From contig JAATEY010000106.1 of NCBI GenBank assembly GCA_015655465.1, positions 1 to 50,700 on the forward strand: DNA of 50,700 nt, written 5' to 3'. A model generated the notes under the pieces. That model worked only from the letters and a program-made list of their open reading frames with translations, had not been told where the DNA came from and did not search any database. Shown in pieces: positions 37,855-50,700 of the stretch (within the stretch, counting starts at the first letter, position 1; the number at the start of each line of letters is the position of its first letter). Source of the DNA: Gammaproteobacteria bacterium (GTDB lineage Bacteria > Pseudomonadota > Gammaproteobacteria > Steroidobacterales > Steroidobacteraceae). Made by a program: the position numbers and the translations under genes.

Positions 37855-38445
37855 GTGAAACAGGCTCTTCTTTACGTTGCATTGATCCTTGGAACGGTAT
37901 TGCCGGCAGCCGTCGGCGGGCAGGAACTGGCTTCCGACTCGCAGTTGCCGGTGGCTCCTGCACTGACTCCGGTAAAGCCGGATGCGGGAGAGTCGGCAGC
38001 CCGGGTGACCAGGGCGCTGCACGAAACGAAAGGCGTGCCCGCCAGCGACATCACCGTCTCCACCCACGCTGGCACCATCGTGCTGACAGGTGAAGTGGAT
38101 AGCGAGGCCCAGCGGGCTGCCGCGATTTCCGTCGCCGAAAGGACGGCGGAAGGTGCGCGGGTCTCCAACAACATTGAAGTTCGTCCGCTGGAAGAACGGC
38201 CCTTGAAGGAACAGCAGGCTGCGCAGCAGTCAGCGCAACTGGTGCGCGACGTCGAGGCAGCGTTGGCAGCCAACTCGCGAACCGCGCATCTGGGCATTGC
38301 AGTTACCAGCGCCGACGGGCGTGTAGTCGTGCTGCAGGGCCTGGTCTCCTCCCGCGAAAATCGCACGGCAGTGCAGAACGTGGCCTCCAGGGTCAAAGGC
38401 GTAACGCGGGTCGACAACCGCACGGTGGTGCCGGGCGAGCAGTGA
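37855..38445 (+). CDS. Two-BON-domain periplasmic protein
   Basis: GTG start VKQALLYVALILGTVLPAAVGG; DITVSTHAGTIVLTGEVDSEAQRAAA and GIAVTSADGRVVVLQGLVSSRENR. Confidence 0.78.
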   Translation: MKQALLYVALILGTVLPAAVGGQELASDSQLPVAPALTPVKPDAGESAARVTRALHETKGVPASDITVSTHAGTIVLTGEVDSEAQRAAAISVAERTAEGARVSNNIEVRPLEERPLKEQQAAQQSAQLVRDVEAALAANSRTAHLGIAVTSADGRVVVLQGLVSSRENRTAVQNVASRVKGVTRVDNRTVVPGEQ

Positions 38446-38457
38446 ACCGCGCAGCGG

Positions 38458-39771
38458 TCAGGAAACCTGCAGCATTCCCCCCAGCGCAGTAGCGATGCCC
38501 AGAAATGAAAAGAAGCCCACGATATCCGTCACCGTGGTGAGGATGATCGACGACGCCGTGGCAGGATCCTGGCCAAGGCGACGCAACAGGACCGGTACCA
38601 GCGCACCTGCAAGTCCCGCCACGACCATCGAAATGATCATCGCCATCACGATGATCAGCACGAGGCCCGCCGAGCGGCTCCAGATGTAGACGCCCAGTGC
38701 GGTGGTAGCCGCCACGGCAAGTCCGTTCACGAGGCCAACGGCGGCTTCCTTCAGCGCAATGCGCGGCCACTGCCGCAGCTGCACTTCGCGCAACACCAGG
38801 CCGCGCATGGTGACCGCAAGTGCCTGCGCTCCCGCGTTGCCCGACTGTCCGGCAACCACCGGCAGCAGCACGGCCAGGGCCGTGTATTTCGCGATGGTGC
38901 TCTCGAACAACCCCACCACTGCAGCCGCCAGGAATGCCGTGAGCAGATTGATCTGCAGCCAGGGCAGTCGCTTGCGCACGGCAAAACCCGGGGAGGACAG
39001 CGCCCGCTCATCCGCGCTCGCGCCCACCATGGTCTGCAGATCGACGCTGGTGTCGAGCCGCACGGCGGCCATCAGCTCCGGCTGCCGGATCACGCCCATG
39101 AACCGGCCCAGATCGCCGATCACCGGAACCACGCTCAACGGATGCGTCTGCAGCGTCCGCACCACTTCCTCGGCGGGATCCACATCGCGCACAAAGGCCG
39201 TTGCGCCACGCATGATCTCCCGGATCGGGCGGTCGCGATTCGAGAGCACGAGGTCTTCCATTTCTATCTGGCCAAGCAGATGCATCTGGTCGTCGACCAC
39301 AAACAATTCGCGCAGCCCGCGCTGCCGGATGCTTCGGAGGCGCTCGATGGCTTCGGCCACGGACAGATCCACGTGCAGGGCGCCGATGCGCGGATCCATC
39401 ATGTGCCCGGCGGTATTCTGCGGATACGCCATGAGCATGCGCAGCTCCTGCGCAGCCGGCGCACGCAGGGCCGAGAGCAGCGCCTCGCGCGGCGCGGATT
39501 CCAGCTGCGCAAGCGCGGCGACGCTGACCTGCGGATCGCCTTCCGCCAGCAGCTGCAGCGCGCTCTCCACGGGCAATGCCATCACGACGCGCGCGGCCAG
39601 GTCGGGCGCCAGAACCTGCCACGTCTGCAGTCGGGCAGATGCCGATCTTTGCAGCAGCATCTCCACGGCGATGTCTTCGGGAATCTTCTCCAGTGCCCGC
39701 GCAGCTTCGCGCGGATAGTCGAGCAGGAAGCGCTCGTTCAGCGCCGAGACGGCCGAAACTTCAGCGCTCAT
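38458..39771 (-). CDS. mgtE: MgtE-family magnesium transporter
   Basis: MgtE-N, CBS pair (VDDQMHLLGQIEMEDL), C-terminal LPWLQINLLTAFLAAAVVGLFESTIAKYTALAVLLPVVAGQSGNAGAQ. Confidence 0.9.
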   Translation of the reverse strand: MSAEVSAVSALNERFLLDYPREAARALEKIPEDIAVEMLLQRSASARLQTWQVLAPDLAARVVMALPVESALQLLAEGDPQVSVAALAQLESAPREALLSALRAPAAQELRMLMAYPQNTAGHMMDPRIGALHVDLSVAEAIERLRSIRQRGLRELFVVDDQMHLLGQIEMEDLVLSNRDRPIREIMRGATAFVRDVDPAEEVVRTLQTHPLSVVPVIGDLGRFMGVIRQPELMAAVRLDTSVDLQTMVGASADERALSSPGFAVRKRLPWLQINLLTAFLAAAVVGLFESTIAKYTALAVLLPVVAGQSGNAGAQALAVTMRGLVLREVQLRQWPRIALKEAAVGLVNGLAVAATTALGVYIWSRSAGLVLIIVMAMIISMVVAGLAGALVPVLLRRLGQDPATASSIILTTVTDIVGFFSFLGIATALGGMLQVS

Positions 39772-40618
39772 CGGGAATCTCCGCCAGCGTACGGGCCGGC
39801 GGCAACAGGGACAGCCCGCCGCGCAGCACGCCCGTCACACACTGCCAGTACCCGCCAGCCAGCACAGTGCCGACCGACGGCGTTGCCGTGCCGCGACTGG
39901 CCTGATCCATCTCGTAGACCTGCTGCAGGCGTTCATGCCGCATCAGTCCGATGAATGTGCCGAAGCGCGTCGTGACGGGCAGCACGGAGCTGGAACGCCA
40001 GGCGGGATGCAGCAGCCCGGCCGCCACTGGCGTAGCCGCCATCAGCAGCGCGGGAATGGGGACGGCCAGGTTGGCAACCGGTGTGGCCGGTGCTGCCCGC
40101 AACAGCTCATGCAGTGCGATCCAGGCGGTTGGCCGCCGGTGTTCGTCGAGCAGCACGATGCGCTCGGAGTTGCCGGCAGCGACGGCGACACGTTCCCGCG
40201 CCACCGCTGCCGTGACCTCGCCGGTCAGCGTCAGCACGTCGGCATCGACCCAGGCGCCGATGCTGTTGTCGGGAACAGCCAGGATCAGCCGCAGCGCCAC
40301 GCCTTTGGAAGTCCGCAGCGCGGCCAGCAGCGCAATCCGGCGCGGCTCGGAAACCTGGCGCAGCACGCGCGCCGCGACGCTGGTCTCCAGCAATGCCAGC
40401 AGCACCGCTCCGCGATTGCGATCCACACCATTCAGGACGGCGGCCGCCAGCGACGGTCGCATGTACTGCAGCACCGGTGCGGTGATGCGCGCGGGCAATT
40501 CCTGCATCAGCGCAACCACTTCGGCAGACGCGCGAATCTCCAGCAGCCGCGCCACATCCTCCGGATGTGAACGCATGAACTCCTGGGTCAGCACATCAAG
40601 CTGATTCGCTGCGCTCAT
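39761..40618 (-). CDS. MgtE N-domain + CBS-like protein lacking the transmembrane domain
   Basis: LTQEFMRSHPEDVARLLEI MgtE-N-like repeats and CBS-like segments; no TM stretch; 11-nt overlap with mgtE. Confidence 0.7.
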   Translation of the reverse strand: MSAANQLDVLTQEFMRSHPEDVARLLEIRASAEVVALMQELPARITAPVLQYMRPSLAAAVLNGVDRNRGAVLLALLETSVAARVLRQVSEPRRIALLAALRTSKGVALRLILAVPDNSIGAWVDADVLTLTGEVTAAVARERVAVAAGNSERIVLLDEHRRPTAWIALHELLRAAPATPVANLAVPIPALLMAATPVAAGLLHPAWRSSSVLPVTTRFGTFIGLMRHERLQQVYEMDQASRGTATPSVGTVLAGGYWQCVTGVLRGGLSLLPPARTLAEIPDER

Positions 40619-41426
40619 CGCTCAGTAACTCGATGGCGTCGTCGCTGTAGGCGCCGGCCGGAATGTTCACGCGGCCAGCTGCCGTCTCCAGCACGATGGA
40701 GGTTGCATTGATATCGATGATCCGGCCTTCGAAACCCTTGAGGCGGACCTTCTCGCCCACGCGGAAAGACTGCCGCAGGTAGTGGGCGCCGATCGCGTTG
40801 GCCACGAAACTGCGGGAGCCCAGGCTCACTGCCAGCACCGCACCGCCCAGTGTCACGGCCAGCGCAATCGACGCCAGTATGGCGACCCAGCGCACCTCCA
40901 GGCCGATCTGGTCCGCCCCTACCAGCAGCGACACGATCAAGGTGGCGGTCTGCGCCAGCCGCGCCAGCGCCGCCTGCTGTGTCTCCTGCAGTTTCCGCGT
41001 GCTCGACCGGACCAGGTCGCCGACGAATCCGGAGACCACAAACCCGCCGGCGATGATCAGCAATCCGGCCGCCACCCCGGGCAGATGACGGACGATGCCG
41101 CTGATCCAGTCCGTGAACAACGCCAGGCCAATGATCTGGGTGGCGCTGGAAACGAACAGCAGCATCACCGCCCAGAAAACCACGTCGCTCAGCACCCGCG
41201 CGGAAACGCGCTCGGCACCGGTATCGGGTCGCCCGCTGCGGCGGGCAAGGGAGCTCTGGACGCTGCCGAGCATCCGCCGCGTCATCGACCGGCAGATGCG
41301 CGCAACGATCCAGCCGGCAACGACGAGCAGTATCGCCACGGCCAGCGCCGGCAGCTTGGCAACGGCATGCGAGGCCAGCGACTGGATGCTGTTCGAGAGT
41401 GACTCTCGCAGGCTGCCAACTTCCAC
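40596..41426 (-). CDS. Mechanosensitive ion channel (MscS family)
   Basis: Three N-terminal TM helices; SLGSRSFVANAIGAHYLRQSFRVGEKVRLKGFEGRIIDINATSIVLET beta-domain. Confidence 0.85.
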   Translation of the reverse strand: MEVGSLRESLSNSIQSLASHAVAKLPALAVAILLVVAGWIVARICRSMTRRMLGSVQSSLARRSGRPDTGAERVSARVLSDVVFWAVMLLFVSSATQIIGLALFTDWISGIVRHLPGVAAGLLIIAGGFVVSGFVGDLVRSSTRKLQETQQAALARLAQTATLIVSLLVGADQIGLEVRWVAILASIALAVTLGGAVLAVSLGSRSFVANAIGAHYLRQSFRVGEKVRLKGFEGRIIDINATSIVLETAAGRVNIPAGAYSDDAIELLSDERSESA

Positions 41427-41495
41427 GGTTGCTTGACCCTCTATCGAAAACGAGCGCCGGAACTGGCGTATGCGTTGATGTTAAGTGTACGAAAG

Positions 41496-46737
<5,242 letters not shown>

Positions 46738-46756
46738 GCTGCTGGCGGAACGCGGC

Positions 46757-47866
46757 TCACAGCCGCATGGGCATGACGACGTAGCGCGACTGGGTGGTAC
46801 CCGGCGACCGGATCAGGCAACTGCTGTTGGCATCGGTCAGCCCGATTTCCACCGTCTCGGTATCCACGGCCGACAGCGCTTCGAGCAGATAGGTGACGTT
46901 GAAGCCAATCTCCATCTCCTCGCCCTTGTAATCGATCTCGACTTCGTCCTGGGCCTCTTCCTGCTCCGGGTTGTGCGCCTGCAGCTTCAGGGCGTCCTTC
47001 GCCAGACTTACCCTCACTCCACGATACTTCTCGTTCGAGAGAATTGCCGTACGCTGCAATGCAGCACGAAGCAACTCGCGATCCACCACCACGGTCTTGC
47101 CCGGAGCGGCCGGGATTACGCGGCCATATTCCGGAAACTTGCCGTCGATCAGCTTCGAAGTGAAGCGAATGTCGCCGATCTGCAGCCGAATGTGATTCGA
47201 GCCGATCATGATCTCGACATCGCCGGTTGCCCCCAGAATGCGCTGCAACTCCAGCACGCCCTTGCGCGGCACGATCACCTGCTGCGCATTGACGCTCTTG
47301 CCGCCCAGCGCCAGCACAGCCTCGGCAATTGCCAGACGATGGCCGTCAGTCGCCACCGTTCGCAGCAATTTCCCGTCTGTCTCGAGCAAAGTGCCGTTCA
47401 GGTAATAACGCACATCCTGCTGCGCCATCGAAAAATGCGTCTTGGCGATCAGCCGACCGAGTTCAGCCTGGGGCAGGGTAAGCGTCTGCTGCGCATTGAC
47501 CGAATCCACCACCGGAAACTCGCTGGCGGCTAGGGTCGAAAGCACGAAACGGCTACGACCTGCCACGATCTTGATCTTTTCTCCGTCCATCGTGACGGTA
47601 ACAGCGGCTTTCTCAGGCAGCGTTTTGGCAATTTCCAGCAGTTTGCGACCTGGCACCGTGATCTCGCCGGGTTGACCGACGTTCACTTCACCGGAGGCAA
47701 CCAGCTCCACCTCCAGATCCGTTCCGGTCACCGACAGGCGGTTGCCCCTGGCTGACAGCAGCACATTCGCCAGCACCGGCATGGTCTGCTTGCGTTCCAC
47801 CACACCGATGACGGCCTGCAGTGGACCCAGGATCTGTTCGCGAGTCGCGCTGAATTTCATGAGCAA
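46757..47866 (-). CDS. dnaN: DNA polymerase III subunit beta
   Basis: MKFSATREQILGPLQAVIGVVERKQTMPVLANVL...RYVVMPMRL. Confidence 0.97.
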   Translation of the reverse strand: MLMKFSATREQILGPLQAVIGVVERKQTMPVLANVLLSARGNRLSVTGTDLEVELVASGEVNVGQPGEITVPGRKLLEIAKTLPEKAAVTVTMDGEKIKIVAGRSRFVLSTLAASEFPVVDSVNAQQTLTLPQAELGRLIAKTHFSMAQQDVRYYLNGTLLETDGKLLRTVATDGHRLAIAEAVLALGGKSVNAQQVIVPRKGVLELQRILGATGDVEIMIGSNHIRLQIGDIRFTSKLIDGKFPEYGRVIPAAPGKTVVVDRELLRAALQRTAILSNEKYRGVRVSLAKDALKLQAHNPEQEEAQDEVEIDYKGEEMEIGFNVTYLLEALSAVDTETVEIGLTDANSSCLIRSPGTTQSRYVVMPMRL

Positions 47867-48114
47867 ACCTTGTTTCGTTCCGGATGGATCCTGATCAGAA
47901 TCTTAAGTCTTGAAGACTGTTGCTGTTGTAGATGGGCCTGTGGACAGCGAGGATAAATCAGTCCGCCCTTATGGGTCATGACTTTACGACGACATTTCAA
48001 ACGGTCAAACCCGCGAACCTCCTGTCTTTCTCCTGTTGGCCGCCTGTGGACAATTCCATCCACATTTTAATCCCGGCTTTATCCCCAGGCTTGTGCACAC
48101 CGTCATGCACAGAT
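47867..48114. other. Candidate oriC (dnaA-dnaN spacer)
   Basis: DnaA-box-like 9-mers: CTGTCCACA (47939-47947, minus), TTGTCCACA (48045-48053, minus), TTATCCCCA (48079-48087, plus); relatively AT-rich. Confidence 0.55.
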
Positions 48115-49449
48115 TCAGCCCGTCAGGATGCGCAGCAGATTCGAATAGTCCTCACCCACGCGCGGCTCGCTTTCCTGCAATTCCTTCACGCGCTTGCAGG
48201 CATGCAGCACGGTGGTGTGATCGCGCCCGCCAAAGGCGCTGCCGATTTCCGGCAGGCTGTGCGCGGTGAGTTCCTTCGACAAGGCCATCGCAATCTGCCG
48301 TGGCCGCGCCACCGAACGACTGCGTCGCTCCGAGAGCAGCTCCGACATGCGTACCTTGAAATAATCGGCCACCGTCTTCTGGATGTTCTCGATGGTCACC
48401 AGGCGCGCCTGCAGGTTGAGCAGATCCTTCAGTGCTTCCTTGGCAAAATCCAGCGTGATGGGCTGGCCCGTGAAACGCGCATTGGCAATGATCCGGCGCA
48501 GCGCGCCTTCCAGTTCGCGCACATTGGAACGAATGCGCTTCGCAACGAAAAAGGCTACTTCTTCCGGCAATTCCACATGCACAGCCTGCGCCTTGCTGAT
48601 CAGGATGGCCACGCAGGTCTCCAGTTCCGGCGGCTCGATCGCCACCGACAGGCCCCAGCCAAAGCGTGATTTCAGCCGCTCTTCCAGGCCCGGGATTTCC
48701 TTCGGGTAGCGATCCGAAGTCATGATGATCTGCGCCTGGCCTTCGAACAGCGCGTTGAAGGTGTGGAAGAATTCTTCCTGCGAACGATCCTTGTTGGCGA
48801 AGAACTGGATGTCGTCGATCAGCAGCGCCGACAGCCCGCGGTAGGCGGTCTTGAATTCGTTCATCGTGTTATGGCGCAGTGCCTGCACCATGTTGTCGAC
48901 GAAGCGCTCCGAGTGCACATAGGCCACACGCGCCGCCGGATCGCGTTGCTTGATCACGTGGCCAACGGCCTGCATCAGATGCGTCTTGCCAAGGCCAGTG
49001 CCGCCGTAGATGAACAGCGGGTTGTAGGCCCTGCCGGGATTCTCGGCCACCTGCATTGCAGCAGCCTTGGCGAAGTGATTGCTCTTGCCTTCGACGAAAC
49101 GGTCGAAGGTGGAATCGGGGTTCAGCTTCACGCCCACCTGCAACGAGGATTCCGGCACCACACGTCGACCATTGACGCGCTGCGCCTCCGGCGTTGCAGG
49201 CAGGGCAGGGCTGGAAGTGCCGGTTTCCACCAGCACCGTGATGTCATCGCCACGTATTTCCCGCAGCAGCGTCGCGATGCGCAGCGCCGCATGCTGCTGC
49301 ACCCAGTCCACTGCATAACGGTTCGGTGCCAGCAGACGCATCTGGCCCTCTGCCTCGACGGCCTGCAGCGGTCGCAACCAGGTGTTCACCTGCTGTTCCG
49401 GCAGTTCGTCAGCCAGCCGTCCCAGCACTTGGATCCAGAGTTCAGCCAT
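48115..49449 (-). CDS. dnaA: Chromosomal replication initiator protein DnaA
   Basis: [66 protein letters not shown]. Start at 49449, not the ORF-track 49548. Confidence 0.97.
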   Translation of the reverse strand: MAELWIQVLGRLADELPEQQVNTWLRPLQAVEAEGQMRLLAPNRYAVDWVQQHAALRIATLLREIRGDDITVLVETGTSSPALPATPEAQRVNGRRVVPESSLQVGVKLNPDSTFDRFVEGKSNHFAKAAAMQVAENPGRAYNPLFIYGGTGLGKTHLMQAVGHVIKQRDPAARVAYVHSERFVDNMVQALRHNTMNEFKTAYRGLSALLIDDIQFFANKDRSQEEFFHTFNALFEGQAQIIMTSDRYPKEIPGLEERLKSRFGWGLSVAIEPPELETCVAILISKAQAVHVELPEEVAFFVAKRIRSNVRELEGALRRIIANARFTGQPITLDFAKEALKDLLNLQARLVTIENIQKTVADYFKVRMSELLSERRSRSVARPRQIAMALSKELTAHSLPEIGSAFGGRDHTTVLHACKRVKELQESEPRVGEDYSNLLRILTG

Positions 49450-49638
49450 TTCCAGGTTGCGGGGTGACCAGCGGGGCAAAGGTTGCGGGGAGGGCGAGTC
49501 TACTCGCCCCGGCTCGACTTGCCATAGGCTGCAAAGGGGTATGACCACAGGCTGGATTCAAGCCAGCCGGTGTTGACTTGAACCGGCGCCGTGCGTACCC
49601 TGCCGGACCCGTTTTTCCGACCCGTTGAAGCAAGCGCC

Positions 49639-49779
49639 ATGGCAACAAAACGCACATTCCAGCCGAGCAAGGTCAAGCGTGTCCGCACGCACGGCTTCCG
49701 TGCCCGCATGGCCACCGCCGACGGTCGCAAGGTTCTGGCCCGACGTCGTGCCAAGGGCCGCAAGCGCCTGATTCCGTAA
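49639..49779 (+). CDS. rpmH: 50S ribosomal protein L34
   Basis: [46 protein letters not shown]. Confidence 0.97.
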   Translation: MATKRTFQPSKVKRVRTHGFRARMATADGRKVLARRRAKGRKRLIP

Positions 49780-49797
49780 CGGCGCAGGCACGCGCCC

Positions 49798-50172
49798 ATG
49801 ACCGGCGCGCCTGTTGCCCGCCAGGGCTTCGCTCCGCATCAGCGCATTCTCACTGCTGCTGGCTTCGACGCCGTTTATTCCCGGCGTCTGCGTGCGATGG
49901 ACAGCTTCTTCGCCGTGAACGCTGCGCCCAACACACTGGGCTTCGCCCGGCTGGGTTTGTCCATCGGCAAGAAAGCGGTGGGAAATTCGGTGTCGCGCAA
50001 TCGGGTGAAGCGCCAGGTGCGCGAATCCTTTCGTCGCATCGCATCGCAGTTGCCTGGACTCGATCTCGTGGTTGGTGCCCGCAACGGCGCGCGGACCGCG
50101 CATAATGCGCGCCTGCAGGAGAGCCTCGACGGCCTCTGGAAAGAGATTCAAAGACGATGCGTCGTTTCTTGA
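49798..50172 (+). CDS. rnpA: Ribonuclease P protein component
   Basis: RLGLSIGKKAVGNSVSRNRVKRQVRESFR; directly after rpmH. Confidence 0.93.
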   Translation: MTGAPVARQGFAPHQRILTAAGFDAVYSRRLRAMDSFFAVNAAPNTLGFARLGLSIGKKAVGNSVSRNRVKRQVRESFRRIASQLPGLDLVVGARNGARTAHNARLQESLDGLWKEIQRRCVVS

Positions 50173-50366
50173 TTGGCCTTATCAAAGGGTACCAGACCAT
50201 CATTAGCCCGCATCTGGGCCAATGCTGCCGTTTTCACCCCTCCTGCTCCTGCTACGCCCGTGAAGCCATTGAAAGACATGGTCCCGTAAAGGGACTGTCG
50301 CTCACGACCAGACGAATTCTCCGTTGCCATCCATTCAATGAAGGCGGGATCGACCCCGTACCATGA
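50157..50366 (+). CDS. yidD: Membrane protein insertion efficiency factor YidD
   Basis: LIKGYQTIISPHLGQCCRFHPSCSCYAREAIERHGPVKG. Confidence 0.95.
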   Translation: MRRFLIGLIKGYQTIISPHLGQCCRFHPSCSCYAREAIERHGPVKGLSLTTRRILRCHPFNEGGIDPVP

Positions 50367-50700
50367 AACATCTGCGAACCATTCTGTGGGTCGGCCTCGT
50401 GCTGGCCGTGCTGCTTAATTACCTGACCTGGAATCACGACTACGCGCCGCGCGACGCGGCCGCTGCCGTTGTTGCAGCAGAGGCCGCGGAGGCTGAAAAG
50501 ACCACCAATCCACTGGCCGCCAATGTGCCGCTGGCCACGGTGCCGGGCGCGCAATCCGCACCGGCTGCAGCCGCCGCCAAAGCTGCGCCAGCGGCCGCTG
50601 CTGGTGAGGTGCCAGTGGTTACCGCGCCGACCGCGGCGCCAGCTACCGGGGCAGCCGCTCCTGCCGACACCATCCTGAATGTGCGCACCGATGTGCTCGA
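50363..50700 (+). CDS. yidC: Membrane protein insertase YidC (5' part only)
   Basis: MKHLRTILWVGLVLAVLLNYLTWNHDY; ATGA overlap with yidD; continues past window end. Confidence 0.9.
   Translation, partial: MKHLRTILWVGLVLAVLLNYLTWNHDYAPRDAAAAVVAAEAAEAEKTTNPLAANVPLATVPGAQSAPAAAAAKAAPAAAAGEVPVVTAPTAAPATGAAAPADTILNVRTDVL

Overview
High-GC proteobacterial chromosomal window, probably Gammaproteobacteria. The right end is the replication-origin neighbourhood (gyrB-recF-dnaN-dnaA | rpmH-rnpA-yidD-yidC). The left part (about 4.0-20.3 kb, minus strand) is a two-cassette TonB-dependent uptake locus: receptor 2 + lipoprotein 2, then lipoprotein 1 + ECF sigma + FecR + STN-bearing receptor 1 + an MFS transporter. 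The middle holds metabolic, housekeeping and hypothetical genes, plus a short decayed-looking patch (24.4-26.0 kb). Two observations stand out. (1) A duplicated intergenic element lies immediately after each lipoprotein stop codon (11103-11326 and 13265-13643). It has conserved hairpins whose stems differ by compensatory and wobble changes that only pair on the minus strand, which suggests an uncharacterised structured leader RNA at a TonB/ECF locus. (2) gyrB carries a 577-aa intein inside the TOPRIM motif (IIIM^TDADVDG). The intein has two LAGLIDADG-like motifs and an XRE-like helix-turn-helix segment. All family assignments come from reading motifs in the translations. No database search was run.
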